Below, in pieces: positions 41,168 through 48,417 of a DNA stretch of 48,417 nt. The stretch comes from JAGOEX01 sp964630905 (GTDB lineage: Bacteria > UBP6 > UBA1177). How positions within the stretch are numbered: position 1 is the stretch's first letter; each line of letters begins with the position of its first letter. The notes beneath the pieces are model-generated. The model was not told the DNA's origin and searched no databases. It saw nothing but the letters and a program-made list of their open reading frames with translations. The stretch spans positions 1 to 48,417 of the forward strand of contig CAZVWR010000020.1 of assembly GCA_964630905.1 (NCBI GenBank), given 5' to 3'. The translations under genes were made by a program, and so were the position numbers.

Positions 41168-44100
41168 ATGGCAAAGAAGAAAGCTGTTATGAAATGTATC
41201 GACGGAAACCATGCGGCAACCCATTCGAGTTATGCTTTAACCGAAGTTGCGGCTATCTATCCTATCACCCCAAGCTCCAACATGGGCGAAAATGCCGATG
41301 AATGGAGTGCCTACGGTCTTAAAAATATTTTCGGTGAAAAAGTTATTGTCACCGAACTTCAGTCTGAAGGCGGAGCAAGCGGTGCCGTTCACGGTTCTCT
41401 CAGTGCAGGCGCACTCACGACGACATACACTGCTTCACAGGGACTTCTTCTGATGATCCCGAACCTTTACAAAATGGCGGGAGAGCTTCTTCCGGGTGTT
41501 CTTCATGTCAGTGCAAGAGCTGTTGCGGCACACGCCCTTTCAATTTTCGGCGACCACAGCGATGTAATGGCATGCCGCCAGACAGGTGTCGGCCTTATTT
41601 CAAGTAACTCGGTTCAGGAATCAATGGACCTCGGTCTTGCTACACACATTGCCGCAATACGCTCAAGTCTTCCGTTCATTCATTTCTTTGACGGTTTTAG
41701 AACAAGTCATGAAATTTCAAAAGTTGAAATGATCGATTATGAAGATATTAAGAAAATAGCCCCCTACGAAGAAATCGCAGCTTTCAAAGAGATCGCGATG
41801 CGCCCTGACAGGCCGGTACTTAAGGGAACTGCACAGAACCCTGATATTTTCTTTCAGGCCAAAGAGGCGGCAAACACCTATTATGACAAAGCTCCGATGA
41901 TAGTACAGGAAGCATTTGACAGAGTGTTCAGCATAACCGGCAGAAAATACAACCTTTTTGATTATTACGGTCACCCCGAAGCTGAAAGGGTCATCATAGC
42001 AATGGGCAGCGGCTGCGAAACAATAGAAGAGACGATCAACTATCTTATTGAAAAAGGTGAAAAGGTCGGGCTTGTGAAAGTGAGACTTTACAGACCTTTC
42101 AGTGCGGCGCATTTTCTCAGAGCACTTCCCGCAACGACAAAATCCATTGCTGTTCTTGACAGGACAAAGGAACCGGGAAGCGAAGGCGAACCTCTTTACA
42201 AAGATGTTTCAACCCTGCTTTATGAAAGAAACGAGAGCATCAAAGTTGTCGGCGGAAGATACGGTCTTTCATCAAAAGAGTTTACTCCCGGCATGGTCAA
42301 AGCTGTTTTTGACAACCTTAAATCGCGTGCACCGAAAAACTTCTTCACAGTCGGAATTGAAGATGATGTCACTTTCACATCACTTAAATATGAAGCTCTT
42401 GACACCGTTGTTAAAGGGACAGTTCAGTGCAAACTTTACGGACTCGGTTCAGACGGAACGGTCGGTGCATCAAAGAATGCCATCAAGATCATCGGTGAAG
42501 AAACTGATATGTACGCACAGGGTTACTTCTCATACGACTCAAAGAAATCGGGCGGCATAACAGTCAGCCACCTGAGATTCGGCAAAGAAAGGATCCAGTC
42601 TCCTTATCTCATTACAGATGCTGATTATGTTGCATGTCACAATCAGGCTTATGTCTTCCAGTACGACCTTGCTAAAACACTTAAAAAGGACGGTGTGTTC
42701 GTTCTGAACACTGTATGGAACGAAAAAGAGACAGAAGAGAACCTTCCTGCTTCACTTAAAAAGGATATCGCAAGAAAGAACGGTAAAGTTTATATAATTG
42801 ATGCTGTGAAGATCGCTGACAGACTGGGTCTTGGACAGCGTATAAACATGATAATGCTTACCGTTTTCTTCAAACTTGCCAATGTAATTCCTTTTGAAGA
42901 TGCCGTAAAAGACCTTAAAAAGGCAAATGAAAAATCTTACGGAAAGAAAGGCAAGGAAGTTGTTGATATGAACAACGCCTCCATAGATGCCGCATCATCA
43001 GAACTTAAAGAACTCAAATACGACTGCGAAAAATGGCTCCACGCTGAATTTAAAGAGATCGACATCAAGAAAGTTCACGAACAGTTTGTTGACGAAGCTG
43101 AAAAGATGATGGTTGAAGAAATTATCAACCCGATCGCAAGACTCAACGGCGACGACCTTCCTGTAAGTGCATTTGCATATGAAGAAAGAGGAATGCTTCC
43201 CGGTCCTGACGGCTCTTTCCCGACAGCTACGACAAGATTTGAAAAGCGCGGTGTCGCTATCAAACTTCCCGACTGGATAGCTGAAAACTGTATTCAGTGC
43301 AACAAATGTTCATATGTATGCCCTCATGCTTCGATAAGACCTGTACTTGTCACAAAAGAAGAGCTTGAAGAAGCTCCTGAAACATTCAAAACGATCAAAG
43401 CTGTCGGCAAAGGACTTGAGAACCTTGAATACAGAATGCAGATCTATCCGATGGACTGTCAGGGTTGCGGAAACTGTGCAGATATTTGCCCTGCTCCCAA
43501 AGGAAAAGCACTTGAAATGAAGTTCTTCAATGAGATAGTTGAAGTTGAAGCTCATAACAATGATTTCTCTATTCATATTCCTGTCCGTGACGATCTGATG
43601 CCGAAGAATACAGTAAAAGGAAGTCAGTTCCAGCAGCCCCTTTTCGAGTTCTCAGGAGCATGTGCCGGTTGCGGTGAAACTCCTTATGTCAAACTTCTGA
43701 CCCAGCTTTTCGGAGACAGAATGTATGTTTCCAATGCTACCGGCTGTTCATCGATCTACGGCGGAACCGCTCCGACAACTCCTTACTGCAAAAACAAGGA
43801 CGGATACGGACCCACATGGGCGAACTCCCTTTTTGAAGACAACGCTGAATACGGTTACGGCATGGCTCTTGCTGTCCGCCAGAAAAGAGGCAGGATCGAA
43901 ATGCTCATGAACGAGATACTCGATTCAAAATGCGACTGCGGAAAAAATGTAAGCAATGAGCTCAAATCACTTTTTAAAGAATGGATCGCCAATAAAAATG
44001 ACACGGACAAGTCAAAGGAGGTCTCTCCCAAACTTATTTCCGCCCTTTCAAATGAACCGGTCGAATGCAAAACACTTGACCAGATATTTGAACTCAGCGA

Positions 44101-44764
44101 ATATTTTGTTAAAAAATCTGTCTGGGTACTCGGCGGAGACGGATGGGCTTATGACATCGGTTACGGCGGACTTGACCATGTTCTTGCAAGCGGTGAAAAC
44201 ATTAATGTGCTCGTGCTTGATACCGAAGTTTATTCCAATACAGGCGGACAGGCTTCAAAGGCATCCCAGTTCGGCCAGATCGCAAAATTCGCAGCAAGCG
44301 GAAAGAAAATGAAAAAGAAAGATCTCGGTCTTATTTCAATGACTTACGGCTATATATATGTAGCTTCAGTTGCAATGGGTGCAGACCACAATCAGGTTTT
44401 GAAAGCAATGCTTGAAGCTGAGGCATACGACGGTCCTTCAATAATCATAGCTTACTCTCCCTGCATCAATCACGGAATCGACATGGGTAAGAGCCAGGAT
44501 GAAATGAAGCTTGCCGTTGAAACAGGTTACTGGCCTCTCTACAGGTTCAATCCGGCTTTGAGAGAAGAAGGGAAGAACCCGTTCCAGCTTGACTGCAAGG
44601 AACCGACAAAAGATCCTCAGGAAATCATAAATAACGAAGTCCGTTTCAAAGCTCTCGACAAACAGTTCCCTGATGAAGCGGTAAAACTTCAGGCCCTCCT
44701 GAAAGCAGACCTCAAGCAAAGATGGGAAAGACTCAAAAAACTTTCTGAAAATACAATTCTTTAA
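41168..44764 (+). CDS. nifJ: Pyruvate:ferredoxin (flavodoxin) oxidoreductase
   Basis: Single-chain PFOR of 1198 residues converting pyruvate and CoA to acetyl-CoA, CO2 and reduced ferredoxin or flavodoxin. Order of domains: pyruvate-binding N-terminal TPP domain (YALTEVAAIYPITPSSNMGENADEW), transketolase C-type domain (from about 270), gamma domain, two 4Fe-4S sites CIQCNKCSYVCP (from residue 708) and CQGCGNCADICP (from 764), a third cluster region beginning CAGCGETPY, and the TPP-binding core GGDGWAYDIGYGG (about 990) with NTGGQASK. GGAGG precedes the ATG at 41168. Oxygen-sensitive enzyme family, supporting an anaerobic lifestyle. Near-identical codon usage to neighbours. Confidence 0.98.
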   Translation: MAKKKAVMKCIDGNHAATHSSYALTEVAAIYPITPSSNMGENADEWSAYGLKNIFGEKVIVTELQSEGGASGAVHGSLSAGALTTTYTASQGLLLMIPNLYKMAGELLPGVLHVSARAVAAHALSIFGDHSDVMACRQTGVGLISSNSVQESMDLGLATHIAAIRSSLPFIHFFDGFRTSHEISKVEMIDYEDIKKIAPYEEIAAFKEIAMRPDRPVLKGTAQNPDIFFQAKEAANTYYDKAPMIVQEAFDRVFSITGRKYNLFDYYGHPEAERVIIAMGSGCETIEETINYLIEKGEKVGLVKVRLYRPFSAAHFLRALPATTKSIAVLDRTKEPGSEGEPLYKDVSTLLYERNESIKVVGGRYGLSSKEFTPGMVKAVFDNLKSRAPKNFFTVGIEDDVTFTSLKYEALDTVVKGTVQCKLYGLGSDGTVGASKNAIKIIGEETDMYAQGYFSYDSKKSGGITVSHLRFGKERIQSPYLITDADYVACHNQAYVFQYDLAKTLKKDGVFVLNTVWNEKETEENLPASLKKDIARKNGKVYIIDAVKIADRLGLGQRINMIMLTVFFKLANVIPFEDAVKDLKKANEKSYGKKGKEVVDMNNASIDAASSELKELKYDCEKWLHAEFKEIDIKKVHEQFVDEAEKMMVEEIINPIARLNGDDLPVSAFAYEERGMLPGPDGSFPTATTRFEKRGVAIKLPDWIAENCIQCNKCSYVCPHASIRPVLVTKEELEEAPETFKTIKAVGKGLENLEYRMQIYPMDCQGCGNCADICPAPKGKALEMKFFNEIVEVEAHNNDFSIHIPVRDDLMPKNTVKGSQFQQPLFEFSGACAGCGETPYVKLLTQLFGDRMYVSNATGCSSIYGGTAPTTPYCKNKDGYGPTWANSLFEDNAEYGYGMALAVRQKRGRIEMLMNEILDSKCDCGKNVSNELKSLFKEWIANKNDTDKSKEVSPKLISALSNEPVECKTLDQIFELSEYFVKKSVWVLGGDGWAYDIGYGGLDHVLASGENINVLVLDTEVYSNTGGQASKASQFGQIAKFAASGKKMKKKDLGLISMTYGYIYVASVAMGADHNQVLKAMLEAEAYDGPSIIIAYSPCINHGIDMGKSQDEMKLAVETGYWPLYRFNPALREEGKNPFQLDCKEPTKDPQEIINNEVRFKALDKQFPDEAVKLQALLKADLKQRWERLKKLSENTIL

Positions 44765-44783
44765 GATTTTTCAATAATTTACG

Positions 44784-44811
44784 GTAGGGGCGAAAAATCT
44801 TTCGCCCTTAC
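44784..44811. repeat. Near-perfect palindrome between nifJ and the glutamine synthetase gene
   Basis: GTAGGGGCGAAA (44784-44795) pairs with TTTCGCCCTTAC (44800-44811), 12 bp with one G-T wobble and loop AATC. It sits between two convergent stops. It may act as a bidirectional transcription barrier though no T-run follows. GTAGGGGCGAA...TTCGCCCCTAC palindromes also occur as dispersed repeats in various bacteria. Confidence 0.7.
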
Positions 44812-44814
44812 TTA

Positions 44815-46683
44815 TTACATTGATATGATGTTGTTTCTGTAAAGATTGGTAACTTCTTTAAATTCTGCAAAAACTCTCTGTATTTCAAGAAATGTGGAAC
44901 CTGCCTTTGCATAATCCTGTTTTGAAAATGACTCTTTAAGTCTTGATACAAGCGATTTGTTGCCGAGTCCATCCTTAGCTATAAGATTTCTTAAACTTTC
45001 TATGCTCTCCCATGTCTTCTGATCAAGATCGTTTTCGTGTTCAATAAATCTTTTTACTGACCTTAATTCTTTGATTATATTTGGAATTTCTCTCTGGAGC
45101 AGTTCGACTTCCCATTTCCTTAACGCACTTAGATAAAAAGACCTTACTATCAGCGGTGACAACGGTGTCTGCTTATAAAGCTCAGGAGTGTTCTCTATTG
45201 AACTTATAACTTCAAAAACTGTTGCAGGAGTTTTTCCAAAAAGCTGTTCCCTTTCTGAAGCATTGTATTTTTCAAAAAGATCGTGTTCACATATATACTC
45301 CCTGTCTATTGCAAGATAACTGTTTGATTCTCCTGATCTTTTATGAATCTCTTTATCAAGGTCCGCTGCGCTTTTACCTCCAGCATATTTCATTCCGTCC
45401 ACAAAAGCGATGAGGAATGCACTCATTGCAAGATATGAATTCGTATGGGGGTTGGGAGCCCTTATTTCAAAACGGACAGACATGGGGTTTGCTCCTCTTA
45501 CCAGACAGGCAAGAACAGATCTGTTCCGCGACGGACTTGTCGGAGACATTCCCAAAGACGCGGCGATGGAGACTGGGGCCTCAAAACCGGGCTTAAGCCT
45601 TTTAAGAGCTGAATTGGAGTGTGATACAAAAGGATTTACAACTTCCCAGTTCCTGAGGATCCCCATTAAAGCACCATATCCGGCACTTGAAAGGAAAACT
45701 GCGTCATCAGGCGGAGCGAACAAATTGAATTTACTGCCGTTCTTAAGATGAACGACCGCTCCGGTGTGCATGTGTTCACCGCTTCCGGCAACACCTTCGA
45801 CAGGTTTTGCAATAACAGTCACCTCAAGACCTGCTCTTCTGAAAACCTCTTTGACAACTATTCTTGCCCAGAGTTCGTTGTCACACGCAGTCATCGGATC
45901 TTTGTATTTCCAGTTTATCTCAAGCTGTTCCATTACATCAAAAAGTCGGCCGTTTGAAGAGATCTTTCCTTTTACTCCACCCACCTCTTTATGCCCCATT
46001 TCAGGTTCAAAACCGTAATATGTCAGCATTTCAAGAGATTCTTCAAGGCATGTTCTTATCTGTCCTTTTGTTCTTTTCCAGTATGACTCTTTGAGCATCT
46101 GACTCACTTCAAGATCTCTTGCCGGAACATTGTCAAGAGCCGATCTGACCCAGAATTCAAGCTCTGTTCCGAGAGTAAATTCAATGTCTTTAATGTCGGA
46201 TGCCGCCACCCCTGCCGGAAGAAGGTCACCGTGTTTTTCAAAAAGCGAGATCATCTCTTTTTTTATGAACTGGACAGTGTTCCTTAAAACCGACCTGCTG
46301 CATACGAGTTTAGTGTGGTGTTTAAAAAATATAGGAATCCTTATTGTCGCAACCGGTTTACCTTCCGGAGTAAGTTCGTCAAAATTGTGGTCAATAAACC
46401 ATTTTGCGTTCGTATCAATGATGAAATCAATTTTTGCATCGTTCATTGTTGCTATTCCGGGCAGGTTGACAGAAGATCCGTCGGTCTGTATTCCGCCTGA
46501 AAAAATGTCGGACATGTTTTTAATGAAATATTCGACAGGGATCCTTTCATCAGTGTCGTTGCCAAGAAAATCTATTCCGACGAGACTTATGAACCGAAGC
46601 TCTCTGTTTGTGTTGAGATAGGTTTTAAGAGTATCCGGATTTTTAAACTGATCTGGAACACACCATTGAAGATCTTTTTTCAT
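44815..46683 (-). CDS. Long-form glutamine synthetase family protein
   Basis: 622-residue glutamine-synthetase-fold ligase (ATP, glutamate, ammonia). Motifs: TDGSSVNLPG, GTELEFWV, GVAGSGEHMHTGA (compare NGSGxHxH), SALKRLKPGFEAPVSIAAS, NRSVLACLVR, VRFEIRAPNPHTNSYLAMSAFLIAFVDGM (compare RxExRxPDPxANPYLAxAAxLxAGLDG). Standard GSI is about 440-470 residues; here the catalytic part ends near 480 and a helical C-terminal extension of about 140 residues follows. Such roughly 620-630-residue forms occur in clostridia and some anaerobes. The NRS loop is altered, and no adenylylation site is obvious, so true GS activity is likely but not certain. Follows tdk by 12 bases. Confidence 0.9.
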   Translation of the reverse strand: MKKDLQWCVPDQFKNPDTLKTYLNTNRELRFISLVGIDFLGNDTDERIPVEYFIKNMSDIFSGGIQTDGSSVNLPGIATMNDAKIDFIIDTNAKWFIDHNFDELTPEGKPVATIRIPIFFKHHTKLVCSRSVLRNTVQFIKKEMISLFEKHGDLLPAGVAASDIKDIEFTLGTELEFWVRSALDNVPARDLEVSQMLKESYWKRTKGQIRTCLEESLEMLTYYGFEPEMGHKEVGGVKGKISSNGRLFDVMEQLEINWKYKDPMTACDNELWARIVVKEVFRRAGLEVTVIAKPVEGVAGSGEHMHTGAVVHLKNGSKFNLFAPPDDAVFLSSAGYGALMGILRNWEVVNPFVSHSNSALKRLKPGFEAPVSIAASLGMSPTSPSRNRSVLACLVRGANPMSVRFEIRAPNPHTNSYLAMSAFLIAFVDGMKYAGGKSAADLDKEIHKRSGESNSYLAIDREYICEHDLFEKYNASEREQLFGKTPATVFEVISSIENTPELYKQTPLSPLIVRSFYLSALRKWEVELLQREIPNIIKELRSVKRFIEHENDLDQKTWESIESLRNLIAKDGLGNKSLVSRLKESFSKQDYAKAGSTFLEIQRVFAEFKEVTNLYRNNIISM

Positions 46684-46695
46684 AATTCCCCCTTT

Positions 46696-47271
46696 TTATC
46701 TAAGTTTCCCTTCAGCCCAGTGTTTTCTGCAAAGCGCTATGTAACTTTCATTTCCGCCTATCACTATCTGTTCTCCGACTTTTACAACCGTTCCGTTGAC
46801 AATTCTGGCGTTCATAATGGCTTTTTTTGAACACCAGCAGACTGTTTTTATCTCCTCGATCGTATCGGCAAGAGCAAGAAGCCGTTCACTTCCGGGAAAA
46901 AGATTGCCGGCAAAATCGGCCCTCAGCCCGTATGCTATCACAGGAATGTTAAGTTCATCAACTATCCTGCAGAGCTCAGAAACCTGACTGCCCGAAAGAA
47001 ACTGTGCTTCATCAATGATAACACAATGGATCTTACCGCTTGAATCCATTGTCTCGATCAATTTAAAAACATCGGTTTCAGGAAAAACAAGAATCGCCTC
47101 TTTCCCGATTCCCAGACGGCTTTTGATCACGCTGACACCATCTCTTGTATCAATGGAAGGTTTTAAAATGACCGCATTCTGGCCCCTTTCACGATAGTTG
47201 TATTCGACCATTAATGCGTTTGAAGTCTTGCTCGCCCCCATCGCCCCATATCTGAAATACAATTTTGCCAT
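46696..47271 (-). CDS. tdk: Thymidine kinase
   Basis: Type II thymidine kinase of the salvage pathway, 191 residues. P-loop GAMGASKTSNALM (residues 9-21, with Ser where GKT/S is usual before the Lys), CVIIDEAQFL with the catalytic Glu, and C-terminal substrate lasso region GEQIVIGGNESYIALCRKHW. The zinc motif CWC...C resembles the reduced form of Escherichia coli Tdk. Start at 47271 with AGAGGA upstream; 10 codons of earlier open frame are ignored. Heads a two-gene run with the glutamine synthetase. Confidence 0.95.
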   Translation of the reverse strand: MAKLYFRYGAMGASKTSNALMVEYNYRERGQNAVILKPSIDTRDGVSVIKSRLGIGKEAILVFPETDVFKLIETMDSSGKIHCVIIDEAQFLSGSQVSELCRIVDELNIPVIAYGLRADFAGNLFPGSERLLALADTIEEIKTVCWCSKKAIMNARIVNGTVVKVGEQIVIGGNESYIALCRKHWAEGKLR

Positions 47272-47310
47272 CTTGTGTTTCCTCTTATGCAAGAAAATCA
47301 ATCTTCGTGA

Positions 47311-47338
47311 ATTTTAAAAATTTGGAGATTTCAGTCAA
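47311..47338 (-). promoter_or_regulatory. Promoter of tdk and the glutamine synthetase gene
   Basis: On the minus strand: -35 TTGACT (complement of 47333-47338), 16-base spacer, -10 TAAAAT (complement of 47311-47316), about 40 bases before the tdk ATG. Confidence 0.55.
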
Positions 47339-47392
47339 TTTTAATTTTCTGAAAGGTTTGTTATTATAAGATTGGAATCATAAAGTTAAACA

Positions 47393-48417
47393 TTATTCCT
47401 CAAACGGACACACCCCTTCTTTTTCGCAATAGCAGTCGAGGTCTCGAACTGCCTGTGTCGATCCCTGAAGAAACTGATAAACTATCCATTTTCCTTCCCA
47501 TTCTCCAAATCCGAGATTGGGGTTTGTTTTAAATGGATGATCGGCAAGTTTTTTCATACATGTTCTTTTCTTCTTTGCCAGATTGTAAAAGCAGTGATTC
47601 CCGTTCCAATCTCCGTTTTCATTGGTAATATAAGATTCTGTGTAAAATATAAATCCGTCTTTGTAATTTTCCGGTGTATAACCATATTTCACCCAGTAAG
47701 GATCAGTTTCCGAGAATGTGTTTTCAATCACTGAATATGTTTTCTTCCCTTCTTTTGAAACAGTTATTTTCGTTATTGTAACTTCTGAATTCAATCTTGA
47801 TTCATATGCTGTCTCTGTTTCGTCATTCTCGTTTATTACAGCAAATCTTATTGTTTCGCCTTCACGGTTTATCTTTACGCAGTCATCAACACTCTTGGGA
47901 GTTTTTGACAGATCACAATAATATGCCATCCCGTCAATATCATGAAAAACAACTTTGTCATTCACAATCTGCGGAAAAAGAGACAATCCTTCCATCAGTT
48001 TTGTCCATTTCCATGTCCCCACTTTTGCATACATGGCTGAACTCCCTTCACCGTCTTTTACTTCTATGTTTGCCATTGCCCATTTTTCACTTAACGCAGG
48101 AGTATAAGAAACAAATCTGATTGTTTCGGGATATACAACACTCCTTGTTCCGTTACTGCATGAATAGGCAAGATACCTTGTTGTATTATTTACAGTTTCA
48201 TAGAAGTGAAAATTGTTCACAAGATGCAACATACATCCTTTATTGTATGAGCCAGCTTCCTGAACAATTGGTGAAAGAGCTCTGTATTTCCTTGTTTCAG
48301 GATCATATTCCATTGTTTTGGCATAAGTACGGTATTTTTTGTAGTCAAGAACAACATTATTTAAAAAAAGTCCCACTTTCCCGTCACTTATGTCAAAATG
48401 TTTGATTGCCCCTGCGG
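47393..48417 (-). CDS. 5'-partial hypothetical protein, beta-rich
   Basis: The frame is open without a stop to the right edge of the window, so this is the C-terminal part (at least 341 residues) of a longer protein; GTG and ATG codons near 48376 are unlikely to be the start. The visible part has repeated short strands with Tyr/Trp/Asp-rich turns (KVGTWKWTKLMEGLSLFPQIVNDKVVFHDIDG, VKYGYTPENYKDGFIFYTESYI), which suggests a beta-propeller-like repeat fold. Cys-rich end (CYCEKEGVCPFEE). Probably secreted like similar proteins in the window, but the N-terminus is out of view. No family recognised. Confidence 0.75.
   Translation of the reverse strand, partial: AGAIKHFDISDGKVGLFLNNVVLDYKKYRTYAKTMEYDPETRKYRALSPIVQEAGSYNKGCMLHLVNNFHFYETVNNTTRYLAYSCSNGTRSVVYPETIRFVSYTPALSEKWAMANIEVKDGEGSSAMYAKVGTWKWTKLMEGLSLFPQIVNDKVVFHDIDGMAYYCDLSKTPKSVDDCVKINREGETIRFAVINENDETETAYESRLNSEVTITKITVSKEGKKTYSVIENTFSETDPYWVKYGYTPENYKDGFIFYTESYITNENGDWNGNHCFYNLAKKKRTCMKKLADHPFKTNPNLGFGEWEGKWIVYQFLQGSTQAVRDLDCYCEKEGVCPFEE

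Overview
The window (about 40% GC by eye) is a chromosomal stretch from a Gram-negative-type bacterium. Envelope traits dominate: many lipobox signal peptides (lipidated Cys near residue 17-22), two periplasmic parvulin-type foldases, a YidC with a large N-terminal periplasmic domain, a GspE/PilB-type ATPase and several secreted proteins with Asp/Glu/Asn-rich or Ser-Gly-Asp/Asn linkers. A pseudo-receiver/coiled-coil protein of FrzS/AglZ layout, a Cys-rich CGN...GE.CDGG motif, thrombospondin type-3 repeats and a SPOUT methyltransferase gene between trmD and rplS recall Myxococcota/'Deltaproteobacteria'-like lineages. Pyruvate:ferredoxin oxidoreductase suggests anaerobic metabolism. The assignment is inference; no rRNA or other phylogenetic marker test was possible.

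Layout. 1-2.4 kb (+): subtilisin-like protease and a lipoprotein with a possible PrcB-like domain. 2.5-7.6 kb (-): likely four-gene operon of a 156-aa protein, pseudo-receiver/coiled-coil protein, GspE/PilB ATPase and an EEP-family lipoprotein. 7.6-10.8 kb (-): DUF1566-type lipoprotein, small membrane protein, membrane-anchored AraC regulator. 10.9-12.8 kb (+): second subtilisin-like protease. 12.9-15.8 kb (-): rsmI, yraN, smpB, and an unknown membrane protein. 15.9-19.5 kb (+): tandem promoters, two PpiC/SurA-type foldases, GT39-like glycosyltransferase. 19.6-25.7 kb (+): ffh-rpsP-khpA-rimM-trmD-SPOUT-rplS-unknown-ribD. 25.7-26.5 kb (-): truA. 26.6-27 kb (+): small Ala-Pro-Glu repeat lipoprotein with a terminator. 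27-29.3 kb (-): rpmH-rnpA-yidD-yidC. 29.4-32.4 kb (+): serine hydrolase and OPT transporter. 32.5-36.3 kb (-): VWA lipoprotein, UDG-like protein and RNA ligase in one tightly packed operon. 36.4-40.1 kb (-): zinc-finger protein, lemA, M48 peptidase, tyrS. 40.2-44.8 kb (+): ybaB-recR-nifJ. 44.8-47.3 kb (-): tdk and a long glutamine synthetase. 47.4-48.4 kb (-): 5'-truncated unknown gene.

The window mixes housekeeping blocks (translation, SRP/YidC insertion, tRNA modification) with accessory envelope genes. No gap between genes exceeds about 210 bases. I see no tRNA, rRNA, CRISPR array, insertion sequence or prophage. The two most unusual units are the VWA / UDG-like / RNA ligase operon (32477-36352) and the pseudo-receiver / GspE-type ATPase operon (2493-7567). 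Promoter calls are by eye against sigma70-type -35/-10 boxes.
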